Below, one piece after another: positions 26,552 to 35,046 of a stretch of DNA of 39,621 nt. Within the stretch, counting starts at the first letter, position 1; each line of letters starts with the position of its first letter. Source of the stretch: Myxococcus sp. (GTDB lineage: Bacteria > Myxococcota > Myxococcia > Myxococcales > Myxococcaceae); the NCBI GenBank assembly GCA_014879945.1, contig JACSRE010000063.1, forward strand, positions 1-39,621, read 5' to 3'. The position numbers and the translations under genes are program-made. The notes beneath the pieces are model-generated. The model was not told the DNA's origin and searched no databases. It saw only the letters and a list, made by a program, of their open reading frames with translations.

Positions 26552-28008
26552 CGCCCGAGGCCGCCGTCGCTGCTGCGCCCGCCGAAAGGGGGCCCGACGC
26601 GCTCGACCGCTTCGGCGGGCGCCTGGCCGACGCCATCAACCCGCTGGTGGTCAAGGAGCTCCGCCAGCACCTGCGCACCCGCACCTTCTGGGTGTTCTTC
26701 AGCCTCATGCTGCTGGCCTGCCTGGGCATCTCGCTGGTGGCCTTCGTCACCGTCGACGAGACCGAGCGCGCGGGGATGGTGACGTTCTTCGCCTTCTACG
26801 TGGCGCTCTCGGGTGTGCAGCACTTCGTCATTCCGTACACCGCGTACCGCTCGATGGCGCGGGAGCAGGAGGACGAGACGTGGGTGCTCTTGTCCCTCAC
26901 GGGCCTGGGGCCGCGGCGCATCCTCGCCGGGAAGCTGACCAGCTTCGTGCTGCAGGGGCTGCTCTACGCCTCGGCCGCCGCGCCGTTCCTGCTCTTCAGC
27001 TACTACCTCAACGGCATCGACCTGGTGACCATCGCCGTCGCCATCTCGCTGGGCGCGGGGTTTCAGGTGTTCCTCGTCTCGGTCTCGGTGAGCGTGGCCA
27101 CCCTGGCCGAGACGCGGCTGTTGCGCAGCCTGCTGCACTTCGTGGTGCTGGGCGCGCTCGGCCTCGGCGTCACCACCGGCGTCAGCCTCACCATCGCGCT
27201 GAGCGACGAGCTGCACCGCAGGGCCACCGACGCCGCGTTCTGGTTGGCGGCCGGGAGCGCCCTGTTCGCCCTGGTGTCGACGGCGCTGCTGCTCTTCGAG
27301 GCGGCCGCGGCGCGCCTGTCGATGCCGACCGAGCCGTACGCCCGCGGGCCCAGGGTGCTGTTCGTGCTCCAGGCCCTCGGCGGGGTGGCGGCCTTCATCA
27401 TCGGCTGGGCGCTCGACGGCGACGCCGACATCCTCTCGGGCGCCGCCGTCGCCCTGGCCTGCTACGTGGCCTTCGTCGGCCTCTTCATCGCGTCGGACCG
27501 CGACTCGATGGCGAAGAACCACTGGGCGAAGGCGTCGCGGTTCTCGCTGCTGGCGCCCGGCGCGCTGCGGGGCTTCGTGCTGGTGCTGCTCACCCTGCTG
27601 GTCGGCACCGCGGCGCTGGTGGGCTGCTTCGGACTCAGCGGCAGCGGCAAGGAGGGCGCGCTCAACCTCATCCTCGCCGCCCCCGCCTACGTCACGCTCT
27701 ACCTGTCGGCGTCGCTGGTGCTGGCCCGGTGGATTCCGCACCCGCCCTGGCAGACGCCCGCCATGGTGCGCCTGGTGGCCCTGGGGCTCTTCACCGTGGG
27801 CTCGGGCGTGCCGCCGCTGGTGGGCGCGGTGGTGAGCGACGGTGATGACCGCACCCTCAACCTGCTCAACCCCATCGTGGGGCTGGTGAACGTCGCGCGT
27901 GACGGCGAGGCGGCGCTGCTGCAGGTGGCCCTGGTGTGGAGCGTGACGGCGCTCGTCGCCGCGGTGGCCTTCGTGACGCTCGCCCGAAAGGACGTGCGGT
28001 GGGCATGA
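26548..28008 (+). CDS. ABC-2 type permease, first paralogue
   Basis: The 486-residue protein starts with a short Ala/Pro-rich tail and the amphipathic segment NPLVVKELRQHLRTRTFW. About 12 hydrophobic helices follow. A cytoplasmic motif REQEDETWVLLSLTGLG with GKLTS lies between helices 2 and 3. This has the ABC-2 permease form, without a large periplasmic loop. It pairs with the upstream ATPase and the downstream paralogue, giving a likely ATPase2-permeaseA-permeaseB complex. GTG 26548 overlaps the ATPase stop by 4 nt; its own stop overlaps the next ATG by 4 nt. Substrate and direction are not evident; ABC-2 systems are usually exporters. Confidence 0.88.
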   Translation: MTPEAAVAAAPAERGPDALDRFGGRLADAINPLVVKELRQHLRTRTFWVFFSLMLLACLGISLVAFVTVDETERAGMVTFFAFYVALSGVQHFVIPYTAYRSMAREQEDETWVLLSLTGLGPRRILAGKLTSFVLQGLLYASAAAPFLLFSYYLNGIDLVTIAVAISLGAGFQVFLVSVSVSVATLAETRLLRSLLHFVVLGALGLGVTTGVSLTIALSDELHRRATDAAFWLAAGSALFALVSTALLLFEAAAARLSMPTEPYARGPRVLFVLQALGGVAAFIIGWALDGDADILSGAAVALACYVAFVGLFIASDRDSMAKNHWAKASRFSLLAPGALRGFVLVLLTLLVGTAALVGCFGLSGSGKEGALNLILAAPAYVTLYLSASLVLARWIPHPPWQTPAMVRLVALGLFTVGSGVPPLVGAVVSDGDDRTLNLLNPIVGLVNVARDGEAALLQVALVWSVTALVAAVAFVTLARKDVRWA

Positions 28009-29435
28009 CTCCCGCGGCCGCAGCCTCGACGCCCCCGCGCCCGTTGGGCGAACGGCTCTCGGAGTGGGCCGGGGCCCTCGTCGTCAAAGAGGTGCGGGCG
28101 GACCTCCGCTCGCGCGCGTTCGGCGCGGCCTTCGGGGTGATGTTGCTGGTGGGCTTCGTGGTGGTGCTGGTGAACGCCGCGCTGGCCTCGCGCGACGGCA
28201 GCGCCCGCGGCACCTACGCCTTCATGGGCGCCACCGTGGCCTTCGCCGTCTACGGCCACCTGCTGGTGCCCTTCATCGCCTTCCGCGCGATGGTGAAGGA
28301 GCGCGAGGACGAGACCTGGGTGTTGCTGGTCCTCACGGGCCTGGGCACCGACGGCATCGTGCGCGGCAAGCACCTGTCGGCCATCGCGCAGGTGGGCCTG
28401 GGCGCGGCGGCGACCGCGCCCTTCATGCTCTTGAGCTACCTTTTGTCGGGGGTCGGGCTGCTCGAGGTGGTGCTGGGCGTGTGGTGGCACCTGGGCCTCT
28501 CGTTCCTGCTGACGAGCGCGGCGGTGGGGCTCGCGGCGCAGAGCGAGTCCCGGCTGGAGCGCGCGCTGGGCCACTTCGTGATGCTGGGCCTCAGCCTGGC
28601 GCTGGGCGGCGCGTCGATTGGGCTGAGCGCCGCCTTGACCTTCAACGGAGAGCGCCTGCTCCGCCACGGCGAGGCTGTCGCCGCCTTCATCGGCCTGCCG
28701 CTGGCCATGGTGGTGCTGGGGCTCTGCGTCTTGCCGGCGGCGGCGGCGGCCCTCGCGCTCGACTCCGAGTCGCGCACCCACCCGGCGCGGCGCCGCGTCA
28801 CCGGGGCCTTCCTGTCGGGCATCTTCCTCACCGCGGCCCTGGCCACGGCGCTGAAGGCCGACGTCGAGGCCGCGCTCGTCGCCTCGGTGGTGGTCGCGCT
28901 GCTGTTGCTGGTGGTGGGCTTCTTCTCCATCTCGGAGTGCCCCGGGTACCCACGCGCGACGGCCGCCGACGGCTACCGCCGCCCGGGCGCGTTTCGAAGC
29001 GTGGTGATGACGTTCTCGCTGCTGGTCGTCTCGGCCGTCGTCTTCACCTCGATGTTGGTGGTCGATCGGCACCGCGCGACGGGCGCCGCGGTGGCCGCGC
29101 CTGCCTTCGTGGTGCTCTACCTCTCGCTCGGCGTCGTGCTCGGCCGCGCCACCCCGCTGAGGAACCTCGGCCGGCGCGGCGGCACACGGGTCGGCTTCGT
29201 GGTGGCGACGGCGCTGGGCGTCGCGGCGCCCTCGGTGCTCTCGCTCCTCTTCAACCAGCGCCTCGACCGCGGGCCCGGGTGGGTCTTCAACCCGCTCTTC
29301 GGCATGGCGCGCTTCCTCGACCGCAGCCACCTCGAGGCCGAGGCGGCGCTGCTGGCGGCGTTCGCGCTCTTGTTCGGCTTCATCGCCTTGATGGTGCTGT
29401 ACGGCGAAGACGGAGTGCGCACGAATGCACACTGA
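28005..29435 (+). CDS. ABC-2 type permease, second paralogue
   Basis: The 476-residue protein repeats the layout of its upstream neighbour: GALVVKEVRADLRSRAF before helix 1, about 12 helices, and KEREDETWVLLVLTGLG with GKHLS between helices 2 and 3. The shared EDETWVLL.LTGLG block at the same position shows the two arose by duplication. A His/Arg/Ser-rich loop near residue 260 (DSESRTHPARR) is also matched in position by EAAAARLSMPTEPYA of the first copy. ATG 28005 overlaps the previous stop (ATGA). Its last 11 bases overlap the DUF58 gene. It is probably the second half of a heterodimeric permease. Confidence 0.88.
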   Translation: MTPAAAASTPPRPLGERLSEWAGALVVKEVRADLRSRAFGAAFGVMLLVGFVVVLVNAALASRDGSARGTYAFMGATVAFAVYGHLLVPFIAFRAMVKEREDETWVLLVLTGLGTDGIVRGKHLSAIAQVGLGAAATAPFMLLSYLLSGVGLLEVVLGVWWHLGLSFLLTSAAVGLAAQSESRLERALGHFVMLGLSLALGGASIGLSAALTFNGERLLRHGEAVAAFIGLPLAMVVLGLCVLPAAAAALALDSESRTHPARRRVTGAFLSGIFLTAALATALKADVEAALVASVVVALLLLVVGFFSISECPGYPRATAADGYRRPGAFRSVVMTFSLLVVSAVVFTSMLVVDRHRATGAAVAAPAFVVLYLSLGVVLGRATPLRNLGRRGGTRVGFVVATALGVAAPSVLSLLFNQRLDRGPGWVFNPLFGMARFLDRSHLEAEAALLAAFALLFGFIALMVLYGEDGVRTNAH

Positions 29436-30282
29436 CGCGCCGGCCGATCTCGCCATGGTGGAGCGCGCCAGCGCGGGCCTCTCGCTCAGGCTGCCGCGCG
29501 TACCGCACCGGGGGCGCCTGGGCGACGCGCGCGCGGCCTCGGTGGGCAGCTCGATGGAGCTGCACGACTTTCGCACCTACCACCCGGGCGACGACCTGCG
29601 GCACGTCGACTGGAACGCCGTCGCCCGCACCGGTGAGCTGGTGGTGCGCGTTCGCCAGGACGAGGTGTCGCCGCGCGTCGAGGTGGTGCTCGACGCCACC
29701 GCGTCGATGGCGGTGTCGGCCGAGAAGTCGGCGCGCGCCAAAGAGGTGGCGCTGTGGGTGTGCGAGCTGGCGCGCCACGGCGGGTGTGAGCCGGTGTTGC
29801 TGATCGCCGGCCGAGAGGTGCAGCGGGTGCCTGGCGCCGCGGCGCGGGCCGCCCTCTCGCAGCTGCGCGCCGATGGCCGGGAGCCCTTCGACGCCGCCCT
29901 CGCGCGGCTGCCGCCCTTCCAGGCGTGCGGCCTGCGGGTGGTGGTCAGTGACTTCTTCGTCGAGGCGGCGCCCGGCGCGCTCGCAGAGCGCTTCGCCCGG
30001 CACGCCGCGGGGTGCGCGCTGCTGCAGGTCGTCGACGCCGAAGACCTCGACCCCAGCGGCGGAGGCGGCGCGCGGCTGACCGACGCCGAGACCGGCGAGG
30101 TCCTCGAGCGGCTCCTCACGCCTGACGTGCTCCAGGCGTACCGCGAGCGCTGCAGCGCCCACGTCTCGGCCTGGCAGGCGGCCGCCCGGCGCGTCTCGGC
30201 GTCGTGGACGCAGGTGCCCGCCGCGGAGCCCCTTACCGTGCTGGCCCGTCGGGAGCTCTCGGCGCTGGTGGAGGCCTCGTGA
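29425..30282 (+). CDS. DUF58 protein
   Basis: The 285-residue protein has the DUF58 hallmark: FRTYHPGDDLRHVDWNAVAR (about 49-68) followed by TGELVVRVRQDE. A vWA-like strand VVLDATASM (88-95) follows, with DATAS matching a MIDAS-type DxTxS. DUF58 proteins are regular partners of MoxR ATPases and vWA membrane proteins; a chaperone or activation role has been proposed. It has no signal peptide or membrane helix, so it is cytoplasmic, where it could meet MoxR. The start at 29425 overlaps the permease gene by 11 nt. Its stop shares GTGA with a 23-codon frame that leads to the next gene. Confidence 0.92.
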   Translation: MHTDAPADLAMVERASAGLSLRLPRVPHRGRLGDARAASVGSSMELHDFRTYHPGDDLRHVDWNAVARTGELVVRVRQDEVSPRVEVVLDATASMAVSAEKSARAKEVALWVCELARHGGCEPVLLIAGREVQRVPGAAARAALSQLRADGREPFDAALARLPPFQACGLRVVVSDFFVEAAPGALAERFARHAAGCALLQVVDAEDLDPSGGGGARLTDAETGEVLERLLTPDVLQAYRERCSAHVSAWQAAARRVSASWTQVPAAEPLTVLARRELSALVEAS

Positions 30283-30350
30283 CCGCTCCCCTGGTGGCGC
30301 CCGACGCACCGAGCCGGCTGGCGCCCTTTGGCGCATCGGAGGCCGCGTGA
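30279..30350 (+). CDS. Possible 23-codon relay ORF between DUF58 and BatA-like genes
   Basis: A GTG overlapping the DUF58 stop (GTGA, 30279-30282) opens a 23-codon frame beginning VTAPLVAPDAPSRLAP. It ends in a TGA at 30348-30350, which overlaps the GTG start of the BatA-like gene (30347-30350). The frame thus fills the only non-overlapping gap in this part of the operon, with 4-nt overlaps at both ends. It may serve only to pass ribosomes on to the next gene. The peptide has no recognisable feature, and the exact fit could be chance. Confidence 0.3.
   Translation: MTAPLVAPDAPSRLAPFGASEAA
30338..30342 (+). promoter_or_regulatory. Ribosome-binding site of BatA-like gene
   Basis: GGAGG lies 4 nt before GTG 30347 and fixes this start. 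Its presence means the gene can be initiated independently of the short upstream frame. Confidence 0.6.
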
Positions 30351-32059
30351 GCTTCGGCTTCCCCCTGGGCTTGCTCGCGCTGGTGGCCGTGCCGGCGGTG
30401 GTGGCCGCCTACTTCCTGCGGCGCAAGCAGCCACCCCGTCTGGTGAGCGCGCTCTTCCTCTGGCGGACGCCCAACCAACGCGCCGAGGCCGGCCCGCGCT
30501 TCGAGCGCTTCTCGCGTGAGGCCTCGCTGGCGCTCGAGACCCTGGCCCTCATCGCGGCCGCCCTCTTCCTAGCCGACGCGCGCTGTGGCGAGGCGGCGAG
30601 CCGCACCCACGTGCTGGTCGTCGTGGACGGCAGCCTGTCGATGCTGGCGACGACGGGTGGGCGCACCGCCGCTGACGCCGCGCGCGACGCCGTCGCGGCC
30701 CTGGTCAGAGACGAGGGCGCCTCGGTGGTGACCGTCATCGAGAGCGGCCCCAGGCCGCGGCTGCTCGCCGGCCCCCAGCTCGACGTGGCGCGCGCCACCG
30801 CGGCCCTCGAGGCCTGGCGGCCCGCGCAGCCCGCGCACGACCCGACGCCTGCCCTCGCGCTGGCGAAGGAGCTCTCTACGGTGCCGAAGCAGCGCGTGCA
30901 CTTCATCACCGATGGGCCCGTCGGCGAGCTGGCCTTGCCGCCCGAGGTGCAGGGCCGCTCGGTGGGCGCGCGGCTCGAGAACGTCGCCTTCCTCTCGGCC
31001 CAGCGCCGCGACGAAGCAGGCGTCGCCACCGTCACCGTGCGGGTGGCGGGGTTCATGGACGCGCCGCGCTCGGTGCCGGTGCGCTTCTCGGCGCAGGGGC
31101 TGCCGGAGCAGGCGCAGCAGGTGGCGCTGACCCCGGGCGCGACCGCGCTGGTGCGGGTCGGCATGAAGACCGCCGGCCTCATCGAGGTGACGCTGCCCGA
31201 CGACGCGCTGGTGGAGGACGGCCGCCTGCGCCTGCAGCCCTCGCCGCCCCCGACGCTCGAGGTGTCGATGGTCCCCACCCTCGACCCGTCGGCGCAGACC
31301 ACCATCTCCCGGGCGCTCCTCGTCATGGGCGAGGTGACGTTCGTGGAAAAGGACGCGCACCTCTCCATCGGGCCGCCTTCGTCGGTGGCCCGGGTGCGCG
31401 TCGGCGCCACCGGCCCGCTCCAGTCCTTCGTCGGGCCGTTCTTCGCGCAGAAGACCCACCCGCTGCTCGACGACGTGCAGCTCGGCGGCGTGGTGTGGAC
31501 GGCCGGGGTGAACCCGCCGGGGCAGCCGCTGCTGAGCGCCGGCGGCGTGGTGTTGATGAGCGAAGCCGACGACGGGGTGGTGCACCTCAACCTCGAGGTC
31601 TCGCGGAGCAACGTGCAGCGCTCGGTGGCGTGGCCCGTGCTGTGGGGCAACGTGGTGCGCCGGGCCCGCGCCTCGCGCGAGGGGTTTCCCCGTCGGCTGG
31701 TGCACGTCGGCGAAGACGTGCCGGTCGTCACCTCGCCCGGGGCCTCGTGGGCGCTCGAGGGCCCCGAGGGCGCCTCACGGCCGGTGCTGGGCGTGGGCGC
31801 GCTCACGGTGCCGCCGTTGTCTCCGCCCGGCGCCTGGCACCTTCGGCGCGACGGCAAGCGCGTTGACACCCTCGAGGTGCTGGCGCTCGACGCCCACGAG
31901 TCCGACCTGACGACGCGCGGCGCCTGGTCGGTCGACGCCGCGAAGACCGACGCGCTCGCGACGCTCTCGGGCGACCGGCCCCGCGCGTGGGCCTGGGCGG
32001 CGCTGGTGTTGGCGCTGATGCTGGCCGACTTCTGGCTGACGGCCCGGAGGCGCTCGTGA
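30347..32059 (+). CDS. BatA-like vWA-domain membrane protein
   Basis: The 570-residue protein has two N-terminal membrane helices (about 5-24 and 62-78). They are linked by a basic cytoplasmic segment (FLRRKQPPRLVSALFLW) typical of BatA-type N-termini. A vWA domain follows with MIDAS sequence VVDGSLSM (D94, S96, S98) and VHFITDGP. The middle is beta-rich and periplasmic, and the last helix (AWAALVLALMLADFWLTARRR) anchors the C-terminus. BatA-like proteins are membrane vWA proteins linked to MoxR ATPases, named from the Bacteroides aerotolerance operon. It starts at GTG 30347 with GGAGG upstream; its stop overlaps the next start (GTGA). Confidence 0.87.
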   Translation: MSFGFPLGLLALVAVPAVVAAYFLRRKQPPRLVSALFLWRTPNQRAEAGPRFERFSREASLALETLALIAAALFLADARCGEAASRTHVLVVVDGSLSMLATTGGRTAADAARDAVAALVRDEGASVVTVIESGPRPRLLAGPQLDVARATAALEAWRPAQPAHDPTPALALAKELSTVPKQRVHFITDGPVGELALPPEVQGRSVGARLENVAFLSAQRRDEAGVATVTVRVAGFMDAPRSVPVRFSAQGLPEQAQQVALTPGATALVRVGMKTAGLIEVTLPDDALVEDGRLRLQPSPPPTLEVSMVPTLDPSAQTTISRALLVMGEVTFVEKDAHLSIGPPSSVARVRVGATGPLQSFVGPFFAQKTHPLLDDVQLGGVVWTAGVNPPGQPLLSAGGVVLMSEADDGVVHLNLEVSRSNVQRSVAWPVLWGNVVRRARASREGFPRRLVHVGEDVPVVTSPGASWALEGPEGASRPVLGVGALTVPPLSPPGAWHLRRDGKRVDTLEVLALDAHESDLTTRGAWSVDAAKTDALATLSGDRPRAWAWAALVLALMLADFWLTARRRS

Positions 32060-34794
32060 GCTTCGTCGCCCCACAGGCGCTGCTGCTGCTGCTGCCGCTC
32101 GGCCTGCTGCTGTGGCGCACCGGGCGCTGGCCCGGCCCTCCGATGTGGTTGCGCGGCGGCCTGGTGGCGGCCCTCGTCGTCGCGCTCGCGCAGCCCGAGT
32201 GGAGGCTGGCCAGCGACGGCAGCGACCTCGTCGTCATCGTCGATCGCTCGCGCTCGATGCCCTCTGGCAGCCTCGACACCGCGACCGAGCTGATTCGGCT
32301 GCTCGAGGGCCAGCGCCGCCCCGGCGACCGGCTCGGGGTCCTCTCGTTCGGGCGACAGGTGCGCGTCGAGGCCCCGCTCTCGGCCGACGCGCGCTTCGGT
32401 GGCTTCAGCCAGGACCTCGACGCCGAGGCCTCGAACCTCTCGACCGCGCTCGACGCCGCCGCCGACCTGATTCCCCAGGAGCGCGCGGGCCGGGTGCTGG
32501 TGCTGTCCGACGGGCGCGCGACGGGCCTCGACCCCAGAGCCTCGGCGCGTCGCCTGGCTGCGCGCGGCGTGCCCGTCGACGTGCGGCCCCTGGTGCGTGA
32601 AGACGCGGCGCTCGACGTCGCCGTGACGGGCCTCGAGGCGCCGCCCGCCGTCACCCAGCAAGAGCCCTTCCTCCTCACCGCCACCGTCAAGACCAACGCC
32701 GCCGCCGAGGCGACGCTGACGCTGCTGCGCAACGGCAAGCCCATCACCACGACGACGCGCGCGCTCCCCGAGGGCCCGATGGTGTTGACCTTCCGCGACC
32801 TGGTGGAGGCGCCCGGCCTGGTCGCCTACCAGCTGCGGGTGACGGCGAAGGGCGACGGGCTGCCCGAGAACGACGTGGGGCGCGCCGTGGTGCGCGTCGA
32901 CGGCCCGCCCTCGGTGCTGCTGCTGACCGACCGGCCGACCGGCGTCGTGGCGCAGACGCTGCGCGCGGCCGGCATGACGGTGGACGCGAGGCTGCCCTTC
33001 GCGCTCGGCATGGAGCACCTCGAGAACGTGGGCGCGGTGGTGCTGGAGGACGTCGAGGCGTCGCGGCTGTCGGAGGCGGGCCTGCAGGTGCTGGCCCAGT
33101 ACGTGCGCGAGGCCGGCGGCGGCCTGGTGATGACGGGCGGGCGCCACGCCTTCGGTGAAGGCGGCTATCGCAAGTCGCCGCTCGAGCCGGTGCTGCCGGT
33201 CTCGCTCGAGGTGCGCGAGGAGCAGCGCAAGGCGTCGGTCGCCATCAGCATCATCATGGACTGCAGCTGCTCGATGGGCGCCACGGTGCCCGACGGCCGC
33301 ACCAAGATGGAGCTCGCCGCCGAGGGCGTGGTGGGCGCGCTCCAGCTGCTCAACGAGCGCGACGAGGCGTCGGTGCACATGGTGGACACCTCGGACCACG
33401 AGCTGTTCGGGCTGCGCTCGGTGGCCAGCGGGCTGCCGCTCGACACGGTGGCCCGCGGCTTCAGCGGGGGCGGCGGCATCTACGTCGACGTCGGCCTGCG
33501 GGTGGCGAAGAACGAGATCCTCCGCTCCGGCAAGCCGACGCGGCACGTGCTGCTCTTCTCGGACGCGGCCGACTCGGAGCAGCCCGGCGACTACAAGGCG
33601 ACGCTCGACGCCCTGGTCGCGCAAGACGTGACGGTCTCGGTCATCGGCCTGGGCACCCGGGCAGACTCCGACGCGCTCCTGCTCGAAGAGATCGCCGCGC
33701 GCGGCAACGGCCGCATCTACTTCGCCGAAGACGCCACCAGCCTGCCGCGCATCTTCTCGCAAGAGACCATCGCGGTGGCGCGCTCGAGCTTCGTCGACGG
33801 AGACATCGCCCTCGCGCCCGGGCCCGACCTCGCGATGCTCGGCCGCATTCCCACCGCGGGCCTCTCGTCGTGCGGCGGCTACAGCCTCACCTACCTCAAG
33901 CCCAACGCCAGCGTCGGCGTGCGCACCACCGACGACAACAAGGCGCCGCTGCTGGCCTTCTGGCCGCACGGCCTCGGGCGCAGCGTGGCCCTCACCGGCG
34001 AGGTCGACGGCAAGTACACCGGCAAGCTCTCGGCCTGGGCCGGGCTGCGCGCGGCGCTGGAGCAGTCGGTGCGCTGGGCCATGCCCCCGCTGGCCACGAG
34101 CGTGGACGCGGTCGCGCGGGCGCGGCTCGCCGGCAACGACCTGCACGTCACCCTCGACTTCGACCCGTCGGCGCCGCCGCCCTCGGGCCAGGCCACGCTG
34201 GTGCTGCTCAGCGGCGACGCGAAGGTGAAGCCCGTCGAGCTGCCGATGCGGTGGGAAGACGAAGACCGCCAGGGCGCGCACTTCGTGCTGCCCGGCACCG
34301 GCACCTGGCACCCGGTGGTGAAGCTGGGCGACCGGGTGTTCCGCGCGCCGCCGGTGACGCTGCCGTGGGTGCCCGAGTTCGAGCCCGCGCCGCCGCGCGC
34401 GGGTCGCGACGCCCTGGTGGCGGTGGCGAAGGCCGGCAGCGGCGTGGAGCGGCTGGCGATGGCGGGCCTCTTCGGAGACGGGCCGCAGTCGTTCGCGCGG
34501 GTGCCGCTGGCGCCGTTCCTGATGGCGCTCGCCGTCATGCTGGTGGTGGCCGAGGTCTTCGTGCGGCGGTTCCTCGCCGGCCCGAAGGCGCGGAGGCCGA
34601 GGCCGGCGGTGCCCCCGGTCGTCGCCGCCGCCCCGGTCGCCGAAGGGCGCGCGCCGTCGAGCGCCCCGGTCGCGGAAGGGCCCGCGCCGACGAACGCCGC
34701 CGCTCCCGTCGCCGTGGCTGCCGCGCCGAGCGAGCCGAAGCGGGATGCGCTGACCGAGGCGCGCGAGCGGGCGCGCAAACGAACGCAGCGCTGA
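32056..34794 (+). CDS. Large membrane protein with two vWA domains and amidotransferase-like domain
   Basis: The 912-residue protein has two N-terminal helices (about 4-20 and 34-46). A first vWA domain follows (MIDAS DRSRS, 63-67; VLVLSDGRATG), then a beta domain. A glutamine-amidotransferase-like segment (about 283-375, VLLLTDRPTGVVAQTLRAAG ... GGGLVMTGGRHAFGEGGY) leads into a second vWA domain (MIDAS DCSCS, 402-406; HVLLFSDAAD). A C-terminal helix near 816-840 and an Ala/Pro-rich basic tail end the protein. Having two vWA domains around an amidotransferase-like fold is distinctive. It is probably an inner-membrane scaffold acted on by MoxR. GTG 32056 overlaps the previous stop by 4 nt; it is the last gene of the operon. 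Confidence 0.88.
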   Translation: MSFVAPQALLLLLPLGLLLWRTGRWPGPPMWLRGGLVAALVVALAQPEWRLASDGSDLVVIVDRSRSMPSGSLDTATELIRLLEGQRRPGDRLGVLSFGRQVRVEAPLSADARFGGFSQDLDAEASNLSTALDAAADLIPQERAGRVLVLSDGRATGLDPRASARRLAARGVPVDVRPLVREDAALDVAVTGLEAPPAVTQQEPFLLTATVKTNAAAEATLTLLRNGKPITTTTRALPEGPMVLTFRDLVEAPGLVAYQLRVTAKGDGLPENDVGRAVVRVDGPPSVLLLTDRPTGVVAQTLRAAGMTVDARLPFALGMEHLENVGAVVLEDVEASRLSEAGLQVLAQYVREAGGGLVMTGGRHAFGEGGYRKSPLEPVLPVSLEVREEQRKASVAISIIMDCSCSMGATVPDGRTKMELAAEGVVGALQLLNERDEASVHMVDTSDHELFGLRSVASGLPLDTVARGFSGGGGIYVDVGLRVAKNEILRSGKPTRHVLLFSDAADSEQPGDYKATLDALVAQDVTVSVIGLGTRADSDALLLEEIAARGNGRIYFAEDATSLPRIFSQETIAVARSSFVDGDIALAPGPDLAMLGRIPTAGLSSCGGYSLTYLKPNASVGVRTTDDNKAPLLAFWPHGLGRSVALTGEVDGKYTGKLSAWAGLRAALEQSVRWAMPPLATSVDAVARARLAGNDLHVTLDFDPSAPPPSGQATLVLLSGDAKVKPVELPMRWEDEDRQGAHFVLPGTGTWHPVVKLGDRVFRAPPVTLPWVPEFEPAPPRAGRDALVAVAKAGSGVERLAMAGLFGDGPQSFARVPLAPFLMALAVMLVVAEVFVRRFLAGPKARRPRPAVPPVVAAAPVAEGRAPSSAPVAEGPAPTNAAAPVAVAAAPSEPKRDALTEARERARKRTQR

Positions 34795-35046
34795 GCCTCG
34801 CAGGCGTGCCTGCTTCCGAGGCAGGCCGAGCGCGCCAGGCACCTCAGCGCACGGTGAACGTCGAACGTGTGGCGGCGCCTGTTCGCGAGAGCGGCTGCGA
34901 CGTCGGATCACCGAGAGCGCGTTCGAGTCGCGCCCGCGCCCCGACTGCCGCAGGGTGAGCAGCTCGCGCCTGGGCAGCGGCGGGGCCGCGTGCTGGGCCA
35001 CCGGCGGAAGGCGCGGCGGCGGCCGCTCACCGCGCCGGGCCGCGCG
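34795..35046. other. Longest non-coding gap, between convergent genes
   Basis: These 252 bases separate the stops of the large operon and the beta-helix lipoprotein gene. No convincing frame is present. One perfect short hairpin is seen at 34808-34826; the rest is GC-rich with no recognisable element. Confidence 0.6.
34808..34826 (+). terminator. Hairpin after the large operon
   Basis: GCCTGC (34808-34813) and GCAGGC (34821-34826) form a perfect 6-bp stem with a 7-nt loop, 14 bp past the operon stop. No T-tract follows, so the call is tentative. Confidence 0.35.

Noticed and set aside
27699..29576. 625-codon minus-strand frame
   Set aside because: It is antisense to the second ABC permease and the start of the DUF58 gene. 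The product is His/Arg/Gln-rich with no recognisable fold.
30409..35001. 1530-codon open frame on the minus strand
   Set aside because: It lies antisense to two well-supported vWA genes, and its product is Arg/His/Gly-rich low-complexity sequence with no domain. Long antisense frames are expected when third positions are almost all G or C.
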